This document shows, piece after piece, positions 27,763 to 36,982 of a DNA stretch of 64,000 nt. The translations under genes and the position numbers were made by a program. Location of the stretch: the NCBI GenBank assembly GCA_029243385.1, contig JAQWSC010000006.1:101430-165429 (forward strand), in the 5' to 3' direction. The DNA is from Flavobacteriaceae bacterium (GTDB taxonomy: Bacteria > Bacteroidota > Bacteroidia > Flavobacteriales > Flavobacteriaceae). Numbering within the stretch: the first letter of the stretch is position 1; each line of letters starts with the position of its first letter. The notes below the pieces were generated by a model. The model saw only the letters and a program-made list of their open reading frames with translations. It was not told the DNA's origin and ran no database searches.

Positions 27763-27914
27763 TAAATACTATTCATTGGTTTTTATTCAGTCAGACAACA
27801 TTTCTTATGAGCGTTTTGTCATGATCCAAATTGTGTCTAGAAAAATTTCCTATTTGCTAAAATAAATAAACAGCTTATTATTTCCGTTATGTAAGTGGTT
27901 TTTATTTATAATAG

Positions 27915-27922
27915 TACTTTTG
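27915..27922 (+). promoter_or_regulatory. -7 promoter element for the large outer-membrane protein
   Basis: TACTTTTG matches TAnnTTTG. It contains the TTG at 27920, so translation must begin at the ATG at 27932, which directly precedes a good signal peptide. Confidence 0.5.
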
Positions 27923-27931
27923 TTACTTGGT

Positions 27932-30900
27932 ATGAGACGTTGGGGTTTTTTGTTTTTAATGGGGATTCATGGAATGCTTTGGGGTCAAAATCTTGATGTA
28001 ACCAAAAAAATAGCCGTTGTAGATACCCTTCAACTGGAAACGGTTAGTATCAATTCTGCCCAATTTTCAGTCACCGATTTTTTAGGAACCATTATCGACT
28101 CCAAACACTACACGATTGATTATGGAAAAGCGTTACTGATTTTTTCAAAATCGGTTCCAACAGATTCTGTACAAATCAACTATCGAAAATATCCGAATTT
28201 TTTAACCCAATCTTATCGCAATCTCGATCCGTCGCTGATTCAGCCCGAAAACGGCTACCGAAAGCAATATCAATCTTTGGTTTCGCTACCTCCCAAAAAC
28301 CCTTTTTCAGGGCTTTCAACATCGGGAAGTTTGTCGCGTGGACTGCAAATTGGAAATTCTCAAAATGCCGTCTTAAATTCTGAGTTGGATTTACAAATTT
28401 CTGGCAAAATTTCAGATAAAGTAACACTCAGAGCATCCATTAACGACGCCAATATACCCATTCAAAATAATGGATATTCTCAGCAGCTGGACGCTTTTGA
28501 CAATGTGTTTATAGAACTTGAAAGCGATCGATGGAAACTTCGGGCCGGTGATGTAGATTTGGCAAATGATACTTCTTATTTTCTTAGTTTTCAAAAAAAA
28601 ATTCAAGGAATTGATCTGAAAGCTTCACTTCCCAATGATAAGTCATCCTTTGAGATTGCGGGAGCCTTGGTTCGAGGGCAATTTCATTCCAATGAAATTG
28701 TGCCCCAAGAAGGAAATCAAGGGCCTTATAAGCTTACTGGTCCCTCAAACGAATTGTTTTTACTTATTGTATCGGGTAGCGAACGAATTTATGCCAATGG
28801 GCGACTTCTTGAACGTGGAGAGGACAAAGATTATATCATGGACTACAACGCAGGAGAACTTTTGTTTTCTTCCAAATTTCCGATAACGGCCAACACAAGA
28901 ATTCTTGCGGAGTTTCAGTACACAGAGAACAATTACACCCGATTTATTGTTTACGGAACAGGCGCTCATGTTGAAGAAAAATTTAGTATATCGGCTTATG
29001 CTTATTCAGAAAAAGACGCTAAAAATCAATCGCTTCAACAACCATTAACTGACAATCAAAAAACAGCATTGTCCGAAGCTGGCGATGATTTGAATCTTCA
29101 AACTATTGACGCTTCAGTTCCTACTCCATACAGCAACAACCGTGTCTTGTATTCAAAAGCAATTGTAAACAATCAGTCGGTATATGTTTATTCAAACGAT
29201 GAAAATGAAAACTTATTTGAAGTGCGTTTCCAATGGGTCGGCGCTCAACAAGGGAACTACCAACAACGAACCGATACAGCAGCAGGACGAATTTTTGAAT
29301 ATGTAGCTCCTATTAATGGTATTCCACAAGGAGATTTTTCACCAAACATCCCATTAGTTACTCCAAAATTGCATGAAATTCTAGGAGTAAAGGCTGCTTT
29401 TCATCCTACAGAAAAAACATTTGTGGAATTGGAATTATCTTCCAGTAATTACGATCAAAATTTGTTTTCACAAAAAGACAATCAAGACAATAAAGGATGG
29501 GCTGGGCACTTTAATTTCAATCAAAAAATATCTTTGAAAAACTGGGATACAAAGGTGTTTGGTTTCTACGATTATGTGGAACAAAATTATACAAACTTGG
29601 AAGGGTTGTACCAAGTAGAATTTTTAAGAGATTGGAACTTAACTGAAACCATATTCGGAAATCAACAATTGATCCATTCAGGTTTTTCGTTGGAACATCC
29701 CAAAACAGGAAGCTTGCAATATGGGTTTGAATATTTAAACTATCAAGGAAAATATAAAGGAAACAGACATCTATTGACTACCGACTTGCTGTTTGGAAAT
29801 TTGAATGTAAAATCAACTGTTAGTGCTCTAAAAAACGATGCCCTTCAAAATAGCGGCGATTTTATTCGATTCAATACTGCTTTGAAATATACGTTTTCCA
29901 ACGGATGGGCAGGAATGGAGTTGGATGCAGAAAAAAATAAGGAAGAACAATCCGAAACCCAATTGTTGAGTCCTAGAAGTCACGCTATGACAAATCAGTC
30001 TGTTTTTATAGGTGTGGGAAACAAAGAGGAGCGGTTTGCTGAATTTGGTTTTTCAACTCAATCCAATGATAGTGTGGTTGACAACCGTCTGCAAAAAGTC
30101 AACCGATCCAAAACTTTTTCATTGGATTCAAAATTGCTTCAGAACAAAAATAGCTCGCTCGCCTTCTATGCAAACTATCGTGTTTTAGATTCTGAAAACG
30201 GTTCTGAAAAGTTGAAATCATTGAATTCAAAAATAACCTACCACCAAAAACTTTGGGAGAATGGAGTCGTTTTACATACCGCTTATGAAACTGCTTCGGG
30301 AAACAATGCACAACAGGAGTGGGCTTACATTAAAGTAGAGCCTGGACAAGGAACCCACACGTGGAACGATTATAACGAAGATGGAATTCAAACTTTGGAC
30401 GAATTCGAACGGGCTTTGTTTGTGGATGAAGGCAACTATTTGCGGATTATTCTTCCCAATCAACGCTATATAAGAACACATCGTACTCATCTAAGTCAAT
30501 CACTTACGTTAAATCCTTCAGGCTGGAAAAATGCGTCAGGAATCAAAAAGTTCTTTTCGAAGTTTTACAACCAAACAACCTATTTGATCGAACGCGATGT
30601 GGAACGCAATCCCAACTCATTTGACCTCAATCCTTTTGAAAGCTCTGATAAAAACCTGCTAGAATTGCAAAAAAACATACGAAACAGTCTTTGGTTCAAT
30701 CGAGGAAAACAATACCATACAACTGTTTATACCTATCAAAAAACCGATGCACAACGCCTGTTTTGGTTTGGAAAACAACTGCAAAAAATAGCCTCTCATG
30801 AAATCTTGTGGACTCACAAAATTCAATCGTTTTGGATGCTTTCTCTCAAAGGTATTCTGTCAAATTCTGAAAATAAATCTGAAAATTATACCCATCGGAA

Positions 30901-31309
30901 TTACAACCTCAACAACCATCTTATATCGCCCACCGTATCTTATATCATTTCCACCAATGCTCGTTGCAATCTAAGCTATCAATGGCAGCATAAGGAAAAC
31001 ACAGTAAATGCCAAAGAGTCGCTAATTCAACAAACACTGAAAAGCTCTTTTTCGTTATCCAAACAGCAAAAATACGCCCTTTCAGGCTCTTTTTCTTATA
31101 TACGAAACAACTACCAAGGAAATGCTTTTTCGGCAGTTGGCTACCAGCTTTTGGAAGGGCTACAACCTGGAGAAAATCAAACTTGGGAGCTGTCAATTCA
31201 GAAACAAATCTCAAAATTTTTGGATCTCAACCTTAGCTATCAAGGAAGAAAATCTCCTGGTGTAAAAAGTATTCATACAGGAAGCATTCAGTTAAAAGCC
31301 TTTTTTTAA
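27932..31309 (+). CDS. large outer-membrane beta-barrel protein of unknown function
   Basis: 1125 residues from the ATG at 27932, opening with a signal peptide (MRRWGFLFLMGIHGMLWGQ). An early soluble region is followed by LSRGLQIGNSQNAVLNSELD, LQISGKISDKVTLRASINDA and WKLRAGDVDLAN. Then comes a linker with EGNQGPYKLTGPSNELFLLI and VSGSERIYANGRLLERGEDK, and about 600 residues of alternating aromatic beta strands ending in LKAFF, a typical C-terminal strand. The early segments remind me of the SprA/Sov family of type IX secretion, but this protein is less than half SprA's size, so it is at most a distant relative. It is probably a porin-like or secretion-related barrel. Confidence 0.75.
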   Translation: MRRWGFLFLMGIHGMLWGQNLDVTKKIAVVDTLQLETVSINSAQFSVTDFLGTIIDSKHYTIDYGKALLIFSKSVPTDSVQINYRKYPNFLTQSYRNLDPSLIQPENGYRKQYQSLVSLPPKNPFSGLSTSGSLSRGLQIGNSQNAVLNSELDLQISGKISDKVTLRASINDANIPIQNNGYSQQLDAFDNVFIELESDRWKLRAGDVDLANDTSYFLSFQKKIQGIDLKASLPNDKSSFEIAGALVRGQFHSNEIVPQEGNQGPYKLTGPSNELFLLIVSGSERIYANGRLLERGEDKDYIMDYNAGELLFSSKFPITANTRILAEFQYTENNYTRFIVYGTGAHVEEKFSISAYAYSEKDAKNQSLQQPLTDNQKTALSEAGDDLNLQTIDASVPTPYSNNRVLYSKAIVNNQSVYVYSNDENENLFEVRFQWVGAQQGNYQQRTDTAAGRIFEYVAPINGIPQGDFSPNIPLVTPKLHEILGVKAAFHPTEKTFVELELSSSNYDQNLFSQKDNQDNKGWAGHFNFNQKISLKNWDTKVFGFYDYVEQNYTNLEGLYQVEFLRDWNLTETIFGNQQLIHSGFSLEHPKTGSLQYGFEYLNYQGKYKGNRHLLTTDLLFGNLNVKSTVSALKNDALQNSGDFIRFNTALKYTFSNGWAGMELDAEKNKEEQSETQLLSPRSHAMTNQSVFIGVGNKEERFAEFGFSTQSNDSVVDNRLQKVNRSKTFSLDSKLLQNKNSSLAFYANYRVLDSENGSEKLKSLNSKITYHQKLWENGVVLHTAYETASGNNAQQEWAYIKVEPGQGTHTWNDYNEDGIQTLDEFERALFVDEGNYLRIILPNQRYIRTHRTHLSQSLTLNPSGWKNASGIKKFFSKFYNQTTYLIERDVERNPNSFDLNPFESSDKNLLELQKNIRNSLWFNRGKQYHTTVYTYQKTDAQRLFWFGKQLQKIASHEILWTHKIQSFWMLSLKGILSNSENKSENYTHRNYNLNNHLISPTVSYIISTNARCNLSYQWQHKENTVNAKESLIQQTLKSSFSLSKQQKYALSGSFSYIRNNYQGNAFSAVGYQLLEGLQPGENQTWELSIQKQISKFLDLNLSYQGRKSPGVKSIHTGSIQLKAFF

Positions 31310-31355
31310 AAAAAATATGGTAGCTTTATACTCATAAATAAACATCGACCAAGTC

Positions 31356-31907
31356 ATGAAATATTTCGTTATTACTTTTCTTTTATTTATTACAACACTC
31401 TCTTTTGCTCAAAGTTCTTCGGGATTTGACAGTTTTGATAATTCTTATTTCGATACAGAATCAACTCGAAGTAATGAAATTCGTTTCAACGGATTGGACT
31501 TATTAATTTCTCCTGCTATTAACATAAGTTACGAGCGAATTCTAAATGCTTCCTCGGGATTTGGAGCGAGTTTGTTTTTTGATTTTGGTGATGATGTTTA
31601 TGACAAAGATTTTAGCATCACTCCCTTTTATCGTTTTTATTTTCTTAGTCAAGAAGAATTTGGAGCTAGTGGTTTTTTTGGTGAAGTATTTGCAAGTTTT
31701 TCTTCAGGTAAAAATGATAATTTTATAGGTTCAACAAGTGATGAGAAGTTTTTTGACATTTCTTTGGGGCTTGGTGGAGGAAAAAAATGGGTAAACCAAA
31801 ACGGATTTACGTTTGAACTGGGAATTGGAGCAGGAAGGTTTCTTCTTGACAACAGCAATGAAGATGTGGACGTAATGCTCAATGTCAGTATTGGAAAACG
31901 CTTCTAG
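31356..31907 (+). CDS. outer-membrane beta-barrel protein
   Basis: 183 residues with a signal peptide (MKYFVITFLLFITTLSFAQ) and then about eight amphipathic strands: FNGLDLLISPAINISYERIL, FGASLFFDFGDD, FSITPFYRFYFL, FFGEVFASFSSG, FFDISLGLGGGKKWV and FTFELGIGAGRF, ending LNVSIGKRF with the terminal aromatic typical of barrels. This is the pattern of small flavobacterial barrels with a DUF3575-like or OmpW-like fold. No function known. Its last four bases overlap the convergent glyS end. Confidence 0.8.
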   Translation: MKYFVITFLLFITTLSFAQSSSGFDSFDNSYFDTESTRSNEIRFNGLDLLISPAINISYERILNASSGFGASLFFDFGDDVYDKDFSITPFYRFYFLSQEEFGASGFFGEVFASFSSGKNDNFIGSTSDEKFFDISLGLGGGKKWVNQNGFTFELGIGAGRFLLDNSNEDVDVMLNVSIGKRF

Positions 31908-33442
31908 ATGCGTTCCAACCATGTTCGCATGGACACTTCCTTTTTAAGAATATCACTCAATTCAGAAATTGCCACTCGTTGTTGCTTCATAGTATCTCGA
32001 TGACGTAGCGTAACGGTTTGATCTTCTACCGTTTGATGATCAACGGTAATACAAAAAGGAGTTCCAAGCGCATCTTGTCGTCGGTAACGGCGTCCCACAG
32101 CATCTTTTTCATCGTAAGCCGTTTCAATGTCCCATTTCAAATCGTTAACAATAGATCGCGCAATTTCTGGCAAACCGTCTTTCTTTACCAACGGAAAAAC
32201 TGCTACTTTAGTGGGCGCTAATACGGCGGGAAGTTTTAAAACCGTTCGCTTCGAACCGTCTTCCAAAGTTTCTTCTTGAAAAGCATTGGAAAAAACCGCT
32301 AAAAACATACGATCCAGTCCAACAGAAGTTTCAAGCACATAAGGAACATAACTTTCATTACGCTCGTGATCAAAATATTGTAATTTTTTACTGGAAAACT
32401 TTTCATGGCTACTCAGATCAAAATCGGTTCGCGAATGAATACCTTCCAATTCTTTAAATCCAAAAGGAAATCGAAACTCAATATCACAAGCAGCATCGGC
32501 GTAGTGTGCCAGCTTATCATGATCGTGAAAACGGTAGTTATCGGTTCCCATTCCCAATGATAAATGCCAGTTAAGACGTGTTTCTTTCCAGTGATCGTAC
32601 CATTTTTTTTGTGTCCCAGGCTGAATAAAAAACTGCATTTCCATTTGTTCAAACTCACGCATTCTGAAAATAAATTGACGAGCAACTATTTCGTTGCGAA
32701 ATGCTTTTCCTGTTTGTGCAATTCCAAATGGAATTTTCATACGTCCTGTTTTTTGAACATTGGAAAAGTTGACAAAAATTCCCTGAGCAGTTTCAGGACG
32801 TAAAAACAAATCGGTGGCAGATTCTGCTGAAGCTCCCAACTTGGTTCCAAACATCAAATTAAATTGTTTGACTTCTGTCCAATTTCGAGAACCCGAAAGC
32901 GGACATGCTATTTCAAGTTCTTCAATCAACGCTTTAACATCAGCCAAGTCTTCGTTTTCCAATGATTTCCCCATGCGCGCCAAAATTTCAGAACCGCGTT
33001 CTTTGTATTTTACAACGCGCGGATTGGTAGCTAGAAATTGTTCTTTATCAAACTGATCTCCAAAACGCTTAGCTGCTTTGACTACCTCTTTTTCAATTTT
33101 CGTATCGAGTTTACCAACATAATCTTCTATCAAAACGTCAGCTCGATATCTTTTTTTGGAATCTTTATTATCAATCAATGGATCGTTAAATGCATCGACA
33201 TGGCCCGAAGCTTTCCAGGTAGTAGGATGCATAAAAATTGCCGCATCAATCCCTACAATATTTTCGTGCATTTGAACCATGGCTTTCCACCAATACGCTC
33301 GAATGTTGTTTTTGAGTGCTACTCCGTTTTGACCGTAGTCATAAACTGCGCTAAGTCCGTCATAAATTTCACTCGACGGAAAAACATATCCATACTCTTT
33401 TGCGTGAGATATGACTTTTTTAAATTGATCTTCTGCTGCCAT
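31904..33442 (-). CDS. glyS: glycyl-tRNA synthetase (alpha2 type)
   Basis: 512 residues, single chain, of the homodimeric class II type, unlike the alpha2beta2 enzyme of E. coli. Motifs: FPSSEIYDGLSAVYDYG, WWKAMVQMHENIVGIDA, FLRPETAQGIFVNFSNV, motif 2 GKAFRNEIVARQFIFRMREF, EQMEMQFFI, and the C-terminal anticodon-binding domain (LAPTKVAVFPLVKKDGLPEI, GRRYRRQDALGTPFCITVD). It charges tRNA-Gly. A CAAAAATA motif (TATTTTTG on the minus strand) 5 bases upstream of the ATG hints at a nearly leaderless mRNA. Confidence 0.97.
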   Translation of the reverse strand: MAAEDQFKKVISHAKEYGYVFPSSEIYDGLSAVYDYGQNGVALKNNIRAYWWKAMVQMHENIVGIDAAIFMHPTTWKASGHVDAFNDPLIDNKDSKKRYRADVLIEDYVGKLDTKIEKEVVKAAKRFGDQFDKEQFLATNPRVVKYKERGSEILARMGKSLENEDLADVKALIEELEIACPLSGSRNWTEVKQFNLMFGTKLGASAESATDLFLRPETAQGIFVNFSNVQKTGRMKIPFGIAQTGKAFRNEIVARQFIFRMREFEQMEMQFFIQPGTQKKWYDHWKETRLNWHLSLGMGTDNYRFHDHDKLAHYADAACDIEFRFPFGFKELEGIHSRTDFDLSSHEKFSSKKLQYFDHERNESYVPYVLETSVGLDRMFLAVFSNAFQEETLEDGSKRTVLKLPAVLAPTKVAVFPLVKKDGLPEIARSIVNDLKWDIETAYDEKDAVGRRYRRQDALGTPFCITVDHQTVEDQTVTLRHRDTMKQQRVAISELSDILKKEVSMRTWLERI

Positions 33443-33492
33443 GGTGCAAAAATAGGGTTTCTTTTGTAAATTGAAACCCCAATCTTGTGCTT

Positions 33493-34206
33493 ATGTTATT
33501 CAAACTAAAATCTTATTATGTAGGACTTTGGGAACTCTTTTTTCCCATAAACTGTTTGGGATGTGGCAATCAAGTTTCTCAAAACCATTCGCTGCTTTGC
33601 GTTTATTGCCGACATCAGTTGCCACTTACTCGCTTTGACTTACAATCCAATCATCCAATGGATCGGGTTTTTTACGGACGGATACAAATTGAAGCTTCCA
33701 TTGCTTTGTATTATTTTAAAAAAGGAGGTGTCGTCCAACAACTCATTCACAGTCTCAAGTAAAGAGGACAACAACAAGTTGGTCATTTTTTTGGCGAGTG
33801 GTTAGGAAATCAAATGCTTGCCAGTAAAAAATTTGACACAATAGAGGGCGTTGTTCCTGTGCCTTTGCACCCCAAACGGTTGCGAAAACGCGGATACAAT
33901 CAGGTAAGTCGGTTTGGAAAGGCCATTGCTAGTCTATTCAACGTTCCTTTTTATGAAACAATTCTAATAAGACAAAAACACACACAAACATTGGTTCAAA
34001 AAAACAGACAAGAACGATGGAAAACACTTTTGAATGCCTTTAGTATCGAACAAGAAAATGCTATAGAAAACAAGCATCTTCTTTTGGTTGATGATGTATT
34101 GACCACAGGAGCCACCCTCGAAGCGTGTGCAGAAAAGCTGCAAGAAATAAAAGGGGTGCGAATTTCAATTACCACTATGGTGTTTGCACAACAAATTCTT
34201 CCATAA
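33493..34206 (+). pseudogene. comF-like gene interrupted by an in-frame stop codon
   Basis: Two halves in the same reading frame are separated by one TAA at 33760-33762. The first half has a zinc-ribbon-like start (LFFPINCLGCGNQV, LLCVYCRHQLP) and ends LIHSLK. After the stop the frame continues RGQQQVGHFFGEWLGNQM, then PVPLHPKRLRKRGYNQVSRF and the phosphoribosyltransferase motif LLLVDDVLTTGATLEACAEK. Family members read LKYRG at this point, so a Tyr codon has become TAA. ComF proteins aid DNA uptake or relate to PRTases. A restart at ATG 33814 would still make the PRTase half (130 residues). Either natural competence is impaired here or the base is a sequencing error. Confidence 0.85.
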
Positions 34207-34251
34207 TCCTTAAAATAATTGTTATTTTGCCAATGAGAGTTTAGTAAGATT

Positions 34252-35844
34252 ATGAGACAACAATGGATCCTTTTTGTTATGATAACCTTGACTTTGGTAC
34301 AATGCGCCAAAAGAGGTACTCCCACTGGAGGCATCAAAGATGAGATTCCGCCAGTTTTGCTAAAATCCAATCCGCCTTTATTGGCGACTGGATTCAATGC
34401 AAAACGCATTCGATTGCATTTTGATGAATTTATCAAACTCAAAGACATCCGAAAACAACTTATTGTTTCTCCTCCCATCCAAGAAGGTGGATACAGTATT
34501 TTGCCGATGTCGGGAGCCTCTAAATACATTCAAATTGATATTAAAGACACCTTGGAGCCCAATACAACGTATGCCTTTAACTTTGGCCAAAGTGTAGTTG
34601 ACAATAACGAAGGAAATCCGTTTCCCTATTTTCGATATGTGTTTTCGACAGGCGATTATATCGATTCGTTATTCGTAACTGGAGAAATAACCGATGCATT
34701 AAAACGCCAGCCTGAGTCATTTGTGTCTGTTATGTTATTTGCTATTGACAGCACCTATTCGGATTCTGTGATTTACAAACAACCTCCCGCCTACCTCACC
34801 AACACTTTGGATAGCAGTGCCGCTTTTAGGATTAGTAATGTAAAAGCGGGTAAGTATTTGTTGGCGGCTTTAAAAGATGTAGCTAACAATTATACGTTTG
34901 ATCAAAATATCGATAAAATTGCTTTTTATCCAACTCCCATTGAATTGCCTCAAGACAGTCTTGTTGAATCATTGACACTCTTTCAGGAAGAAACAAACTT
35001 TAGAGCCACTCGTCCTTTTGTTATTTCTAAAAATCGAATTGGGTTTGGATTTCGGGGTAGGTCCGATAGCTTAGATATCAAGCTTACTACTCCCATGTCT
35101 TCTGATTTTGAATCTATCTTAACGGCGGATGAAAAGACAGATACGCTCTATTATTGGTTTCGAGATATTGAAAACGATTCCTTAGTTTTTAGTGTTAATA
35201 AAAAAGATTACACACTCAAATTGAATACTAAAGAACCCGATTCTTTATCCCTTTCTGTTTCTCCAAAGGGAACTTTACCCCTTTCTGAATCGCTTTTTAT
35301 AAAATCAAACACCCCTTTGGTCGCAAAAAATGATAGTTTGATTACTATTCTTAACCAAGATTCCATTCCCGTTTCGTTTTCTGCGAAGTTGTTAGAAAAT
35401 CATTTGGACTTGAAATTTGATTTTGAAGTTGTCCCTAATGAAAAGTACCGAATTGAATTGTTGCCAAACGCCCTTACCGATTTTTTTGGAAGTACGAACG
35501 ATACACTTCAGTTTGGGATATCAACAAAGAGTCGTGCCGATTATGGAGCCATTCGTTTGCGCGTTGGAAACCCACCTTCTTTTCCTTTTATTATTCAATT
35601 AACCAACGAAAAAGAAGAAGTTGTTCGAGAGCAAATTATTTATGAAGAACGGGGAGAATACAGTTTTGAAAATTTAACGCCCTCAAAATATTATGTTCGA
35701 GTTATCATTGATGAAAATAACAATGGAAAGTGGGATACCGGCAGTTTTTTATCTCGCACCTTTCCCGAACCAGTCTTCCACTATGCTCCCTTATTGGATG
35801 TTCGAGCCAATTGGGATTTGCAAGAGACCTTTATTCTAGACTAA
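34252..35844 (+). CDS. Ig-like domain lipoprotein
   Basis: 530 residues. Lipoprotein signal ending LTLVQC with Cys18, then the common opening AKRGTPTGGIKDEIPPVLLK. The first domain (IRLHFDEFIKLKDIRKQLIV, YAFNFGQSVVDNNEGNPF) is a bacterial SbsA-type Ig-like domain. Long beta-rich stretches follow. The end contains RVIIDENNNGKWDTGSF, an Asp/Asn-rich loop resembling a calcium site, and a final WDLQETFILD. Probably anchored in the outer membrane or periplasm. A structural or binding role is likely, with no known ligand. It ends 14 bases into the convergent omega-amidase gene. Confidence 0.8.
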   Translation: MRQQWILFVMITLTLVQCAKRGTPTGGIKDEIPPVLLKSNPPLLATGFNAKRIRLHFDEFIKLKDIRKQLIVSPPIQEGGYSILPMSGASKYIQIDIKDTLEPNTTYAFNFGQSVVDNNEGNPFPYFRYVFSTGDYIDSLFVTGEITDALKRQPESFVSVMLFAIDSTYSDSVIYKQPPAYLTNTLDSSAAFRISNVKAGKYLLAALKDVANNYTFDQNIDKIAFYPTPIELPQDSLVESLTLFQEETNFRATRPFVISKNRIGFGFRGRSDSLDIKLTTPMSSDFESILTADEKTDTLYYWFRDIENDSLVFSVNKKDYTLKLNTKEPDSLSLSVSPKGTLPLSESLFIKSNTPLVAKNDSLITILNQDSIPVSFSAKLLENHLDLKFDFEVVPNEKYRIELLPNALTDFFGSTNDTLQFGISTKSRADYGAIRLRVGNPPSFPFIIQLTNEKEEVVREQIIYEERGEYSFENLTPSKYYVRVIIDENNNGKWDTGSFLSRTFPEPVFHYAPLLDVRANWDLQETFILD

Positions 35845-36607
35845 AGGCATCGCTATCTTCTAAAAACGGAAGTTTTTTACGAAGGTGATGCAATGCCGAT
35901 TTGTCAATCGAAACCACTCCAACTTCTTGATTTGCATCCAACAACAAAACTTCATTTCCCAAAGCATCGTACACTGCAGAATGCCCTGGATATTCGAGTT
36001 GATGGTGGTCTGTGCCTATACGGTTTACTCCGATTGCATACGCCATATTTTCGATAGCTCGGGCTCGAAGCAAGGCATTCCAAGCCTGAATCCGCGCTTT
36101 GGGCCAATTGGCAACAACCAAGAGCACATCGTAGTCGTCTGTATTGCGGGCCCAAACAGGAAAACGCAAATCGTAGCATATTAGCGGACGAATGCGCCAA
36201 CCTTTGTATTCAATACAAAGCTGTTGCGTTCCTGCTTTATAAACGTCTCCTTCTCCTGAAGGTGTGTAGGGATGTTTTTTGTCGTAATAATCCATCGTTC
36301 CGTTGGGCTGTACCATCACAAAACGATTGAAAAAATCGGTATTTTCTTGAATGACTATACTTCCTGCAATGGCTGTCTGAAACTTAGCCGCAGTTTGTTG
36401 CATCCAAAGAATGGTAGCTCCATTCGTGGGTTCCGCAACCTCGTGGGGTTGCATGGTAAATCCTGTTGAGAAAAGCTCTGGCAATACCCAAAGATCAATG
36501 GATTTGGGATATTCACTGATTTGTTTTTCTATGTATTGAAGATTGAATTGAGGGTTGTGCCAACGAATATCAGGTTGCAATACAGCGATATGAAGTTCCG
36601 AATTCAT
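35831..36607 (-). CDS. nitrilase-family omega-amidase
   Basis: 258 residues with the Glu-Lys-Cys triad of the nitrilase superfamily: Glu in WVLPELFSTGFTMQP, Lys in DYYDKKHPYTPSGE, Cys in RPLICYDLRFPVWARN. HHQLEYPGHSAVYDALGNEV is typical of the YafV/omega-amidase branch, which hydrolyses 2-oxoglutaramate and related amides in methionine salvage and glutamine transamination. Cytoplasmic. Length is normal. It overlaps the end of the convergent lipoprotein gene by 14 bases. Confidence 0.88.
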   Translation of the reverse strand: MNSELHIAVLQPDIRWHNPQFNLQYIEKQISEYPKSIDLWVLPELFSTGFTMQPHEVAEPTNGATILWMQQTAAKFQTAIAGSIVIQENTDFFNRFVMVQPNGTMDYYDKKHPYTPSGEGDVYKAGTQQLCIEYKGWRIRPLICYDLRFPVWARNTDDYDVLLVVANWPKARIQAWNALLRARAIENMAYAIGVNRIGTDHHQLEYPGHSAVYDALGNEVLLLDANQEVGVVSIDKSALHHLRKKLPFLEDSDAFSLE

Positions 36608-36624
36608 GGTTTAAAGATACTCAT

Positions 36625-36655
36625 TTTGGATTGTTTTTAAATTGTTCTATCTTTG
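36625..36655 (+). promoter_or_regulatory. near-perfect promoter upstream of two tiny genes
   Basis: TTTG at 36625-36628, a 19-base spacer and TATCTTTG at 36648-36655 reproduce TTTG-N19-TAnnTTTG exactly. It fires rightward into the 36683 ORF, with a predicted leader of about 20 bases, and sits head-to-head with the omega-amidase gene. Confidence 0.7.
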
Positions 36656-36682
36656 GATTGAACCCTAAACTTGCTCTACACT

Positions 36683-36805
36683 ATGAACCGTATCAAAAAA
36701 CGTTTTTTAACAGCTTTGATCCATTGGATAGCAGTATTGATGGTAATTCCTAACTATCATTTACGAGGTTATTTAAAAAGAATTATTCGCAATTATAACT
36801 TTTAA
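36683..36805 (+). CDS. 40-residue basic membrane-associated small protein
   Basis: A small ORF directly behind a consensus promoter. The protein starts MNRIKKRFLTALIHWIAVLM and ends in a basic amphipathic tail (RGYLKRIIRNYNF). A hydrophobic stretch at residues 9-23 is flanked by Arg/Lys on both sides, suggesting a single membrane helix or surface-bound peptide. Too short for ordinary ORF cutoffs. The promoter position, ATG start and charge pattern argue it is real; no family is recognised. It could also be a leader peptide for the next small gene. Confidence 0.5.
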   Translation: MNRIKKRFLTALIHWIAVLMVIPNYHLRGYLKRIIRNYNF

Positions 36806-36829
36806 AAAAAACCAACTTTGAAATACATT

Positions 36830-36949
36830 ATGATCCTACTTGGAGCCCTTTTTGCTGTTATGCTAGCAGCCTACGTAACCCTCAAAATGGAGTACAACAA
36901 GCAAAGCACAGAAAAGGAAGTGGTTCAGAAAACACGGATTGTTGTGTAA
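36830..36949 (+). CDS. 39-residue single-helix membrane protein
   Basis: Starts MILLGALFAVMLAAYVTLKM and ends with a charged tail rich in Lys, Glu and Gln (NKQSTEKEVVQKTRIVV). One transmembrane helix covers residues 1-19. An in-frame TTG at 36818 could add four residues (MKYI). It lies 24 bases after the 36683 ORF on the same strand and so probably belongs to the same transcript. It ends 33 bases from the end of the convergent sdhB gene. Small single-helix proteins near respiratory operons sometimes assist complex assembly, but there is no direct evidence here. Confidence 0.5.
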   Translation: MILLGALFAVMLAAYVTLKMEYNKQSTEKEVVQKTRIVV

Positions 36950-36982
36950 TTTACTGTTTGTTAGCGCCAAGTTTTTGGATGT

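Noticed and set aside
33038..33469. 143-residue plus-strand ORF opposite glyS
   Set aside because: It is the antisense shadow of glycyl-tRNA synthetase with no plausible protein features.
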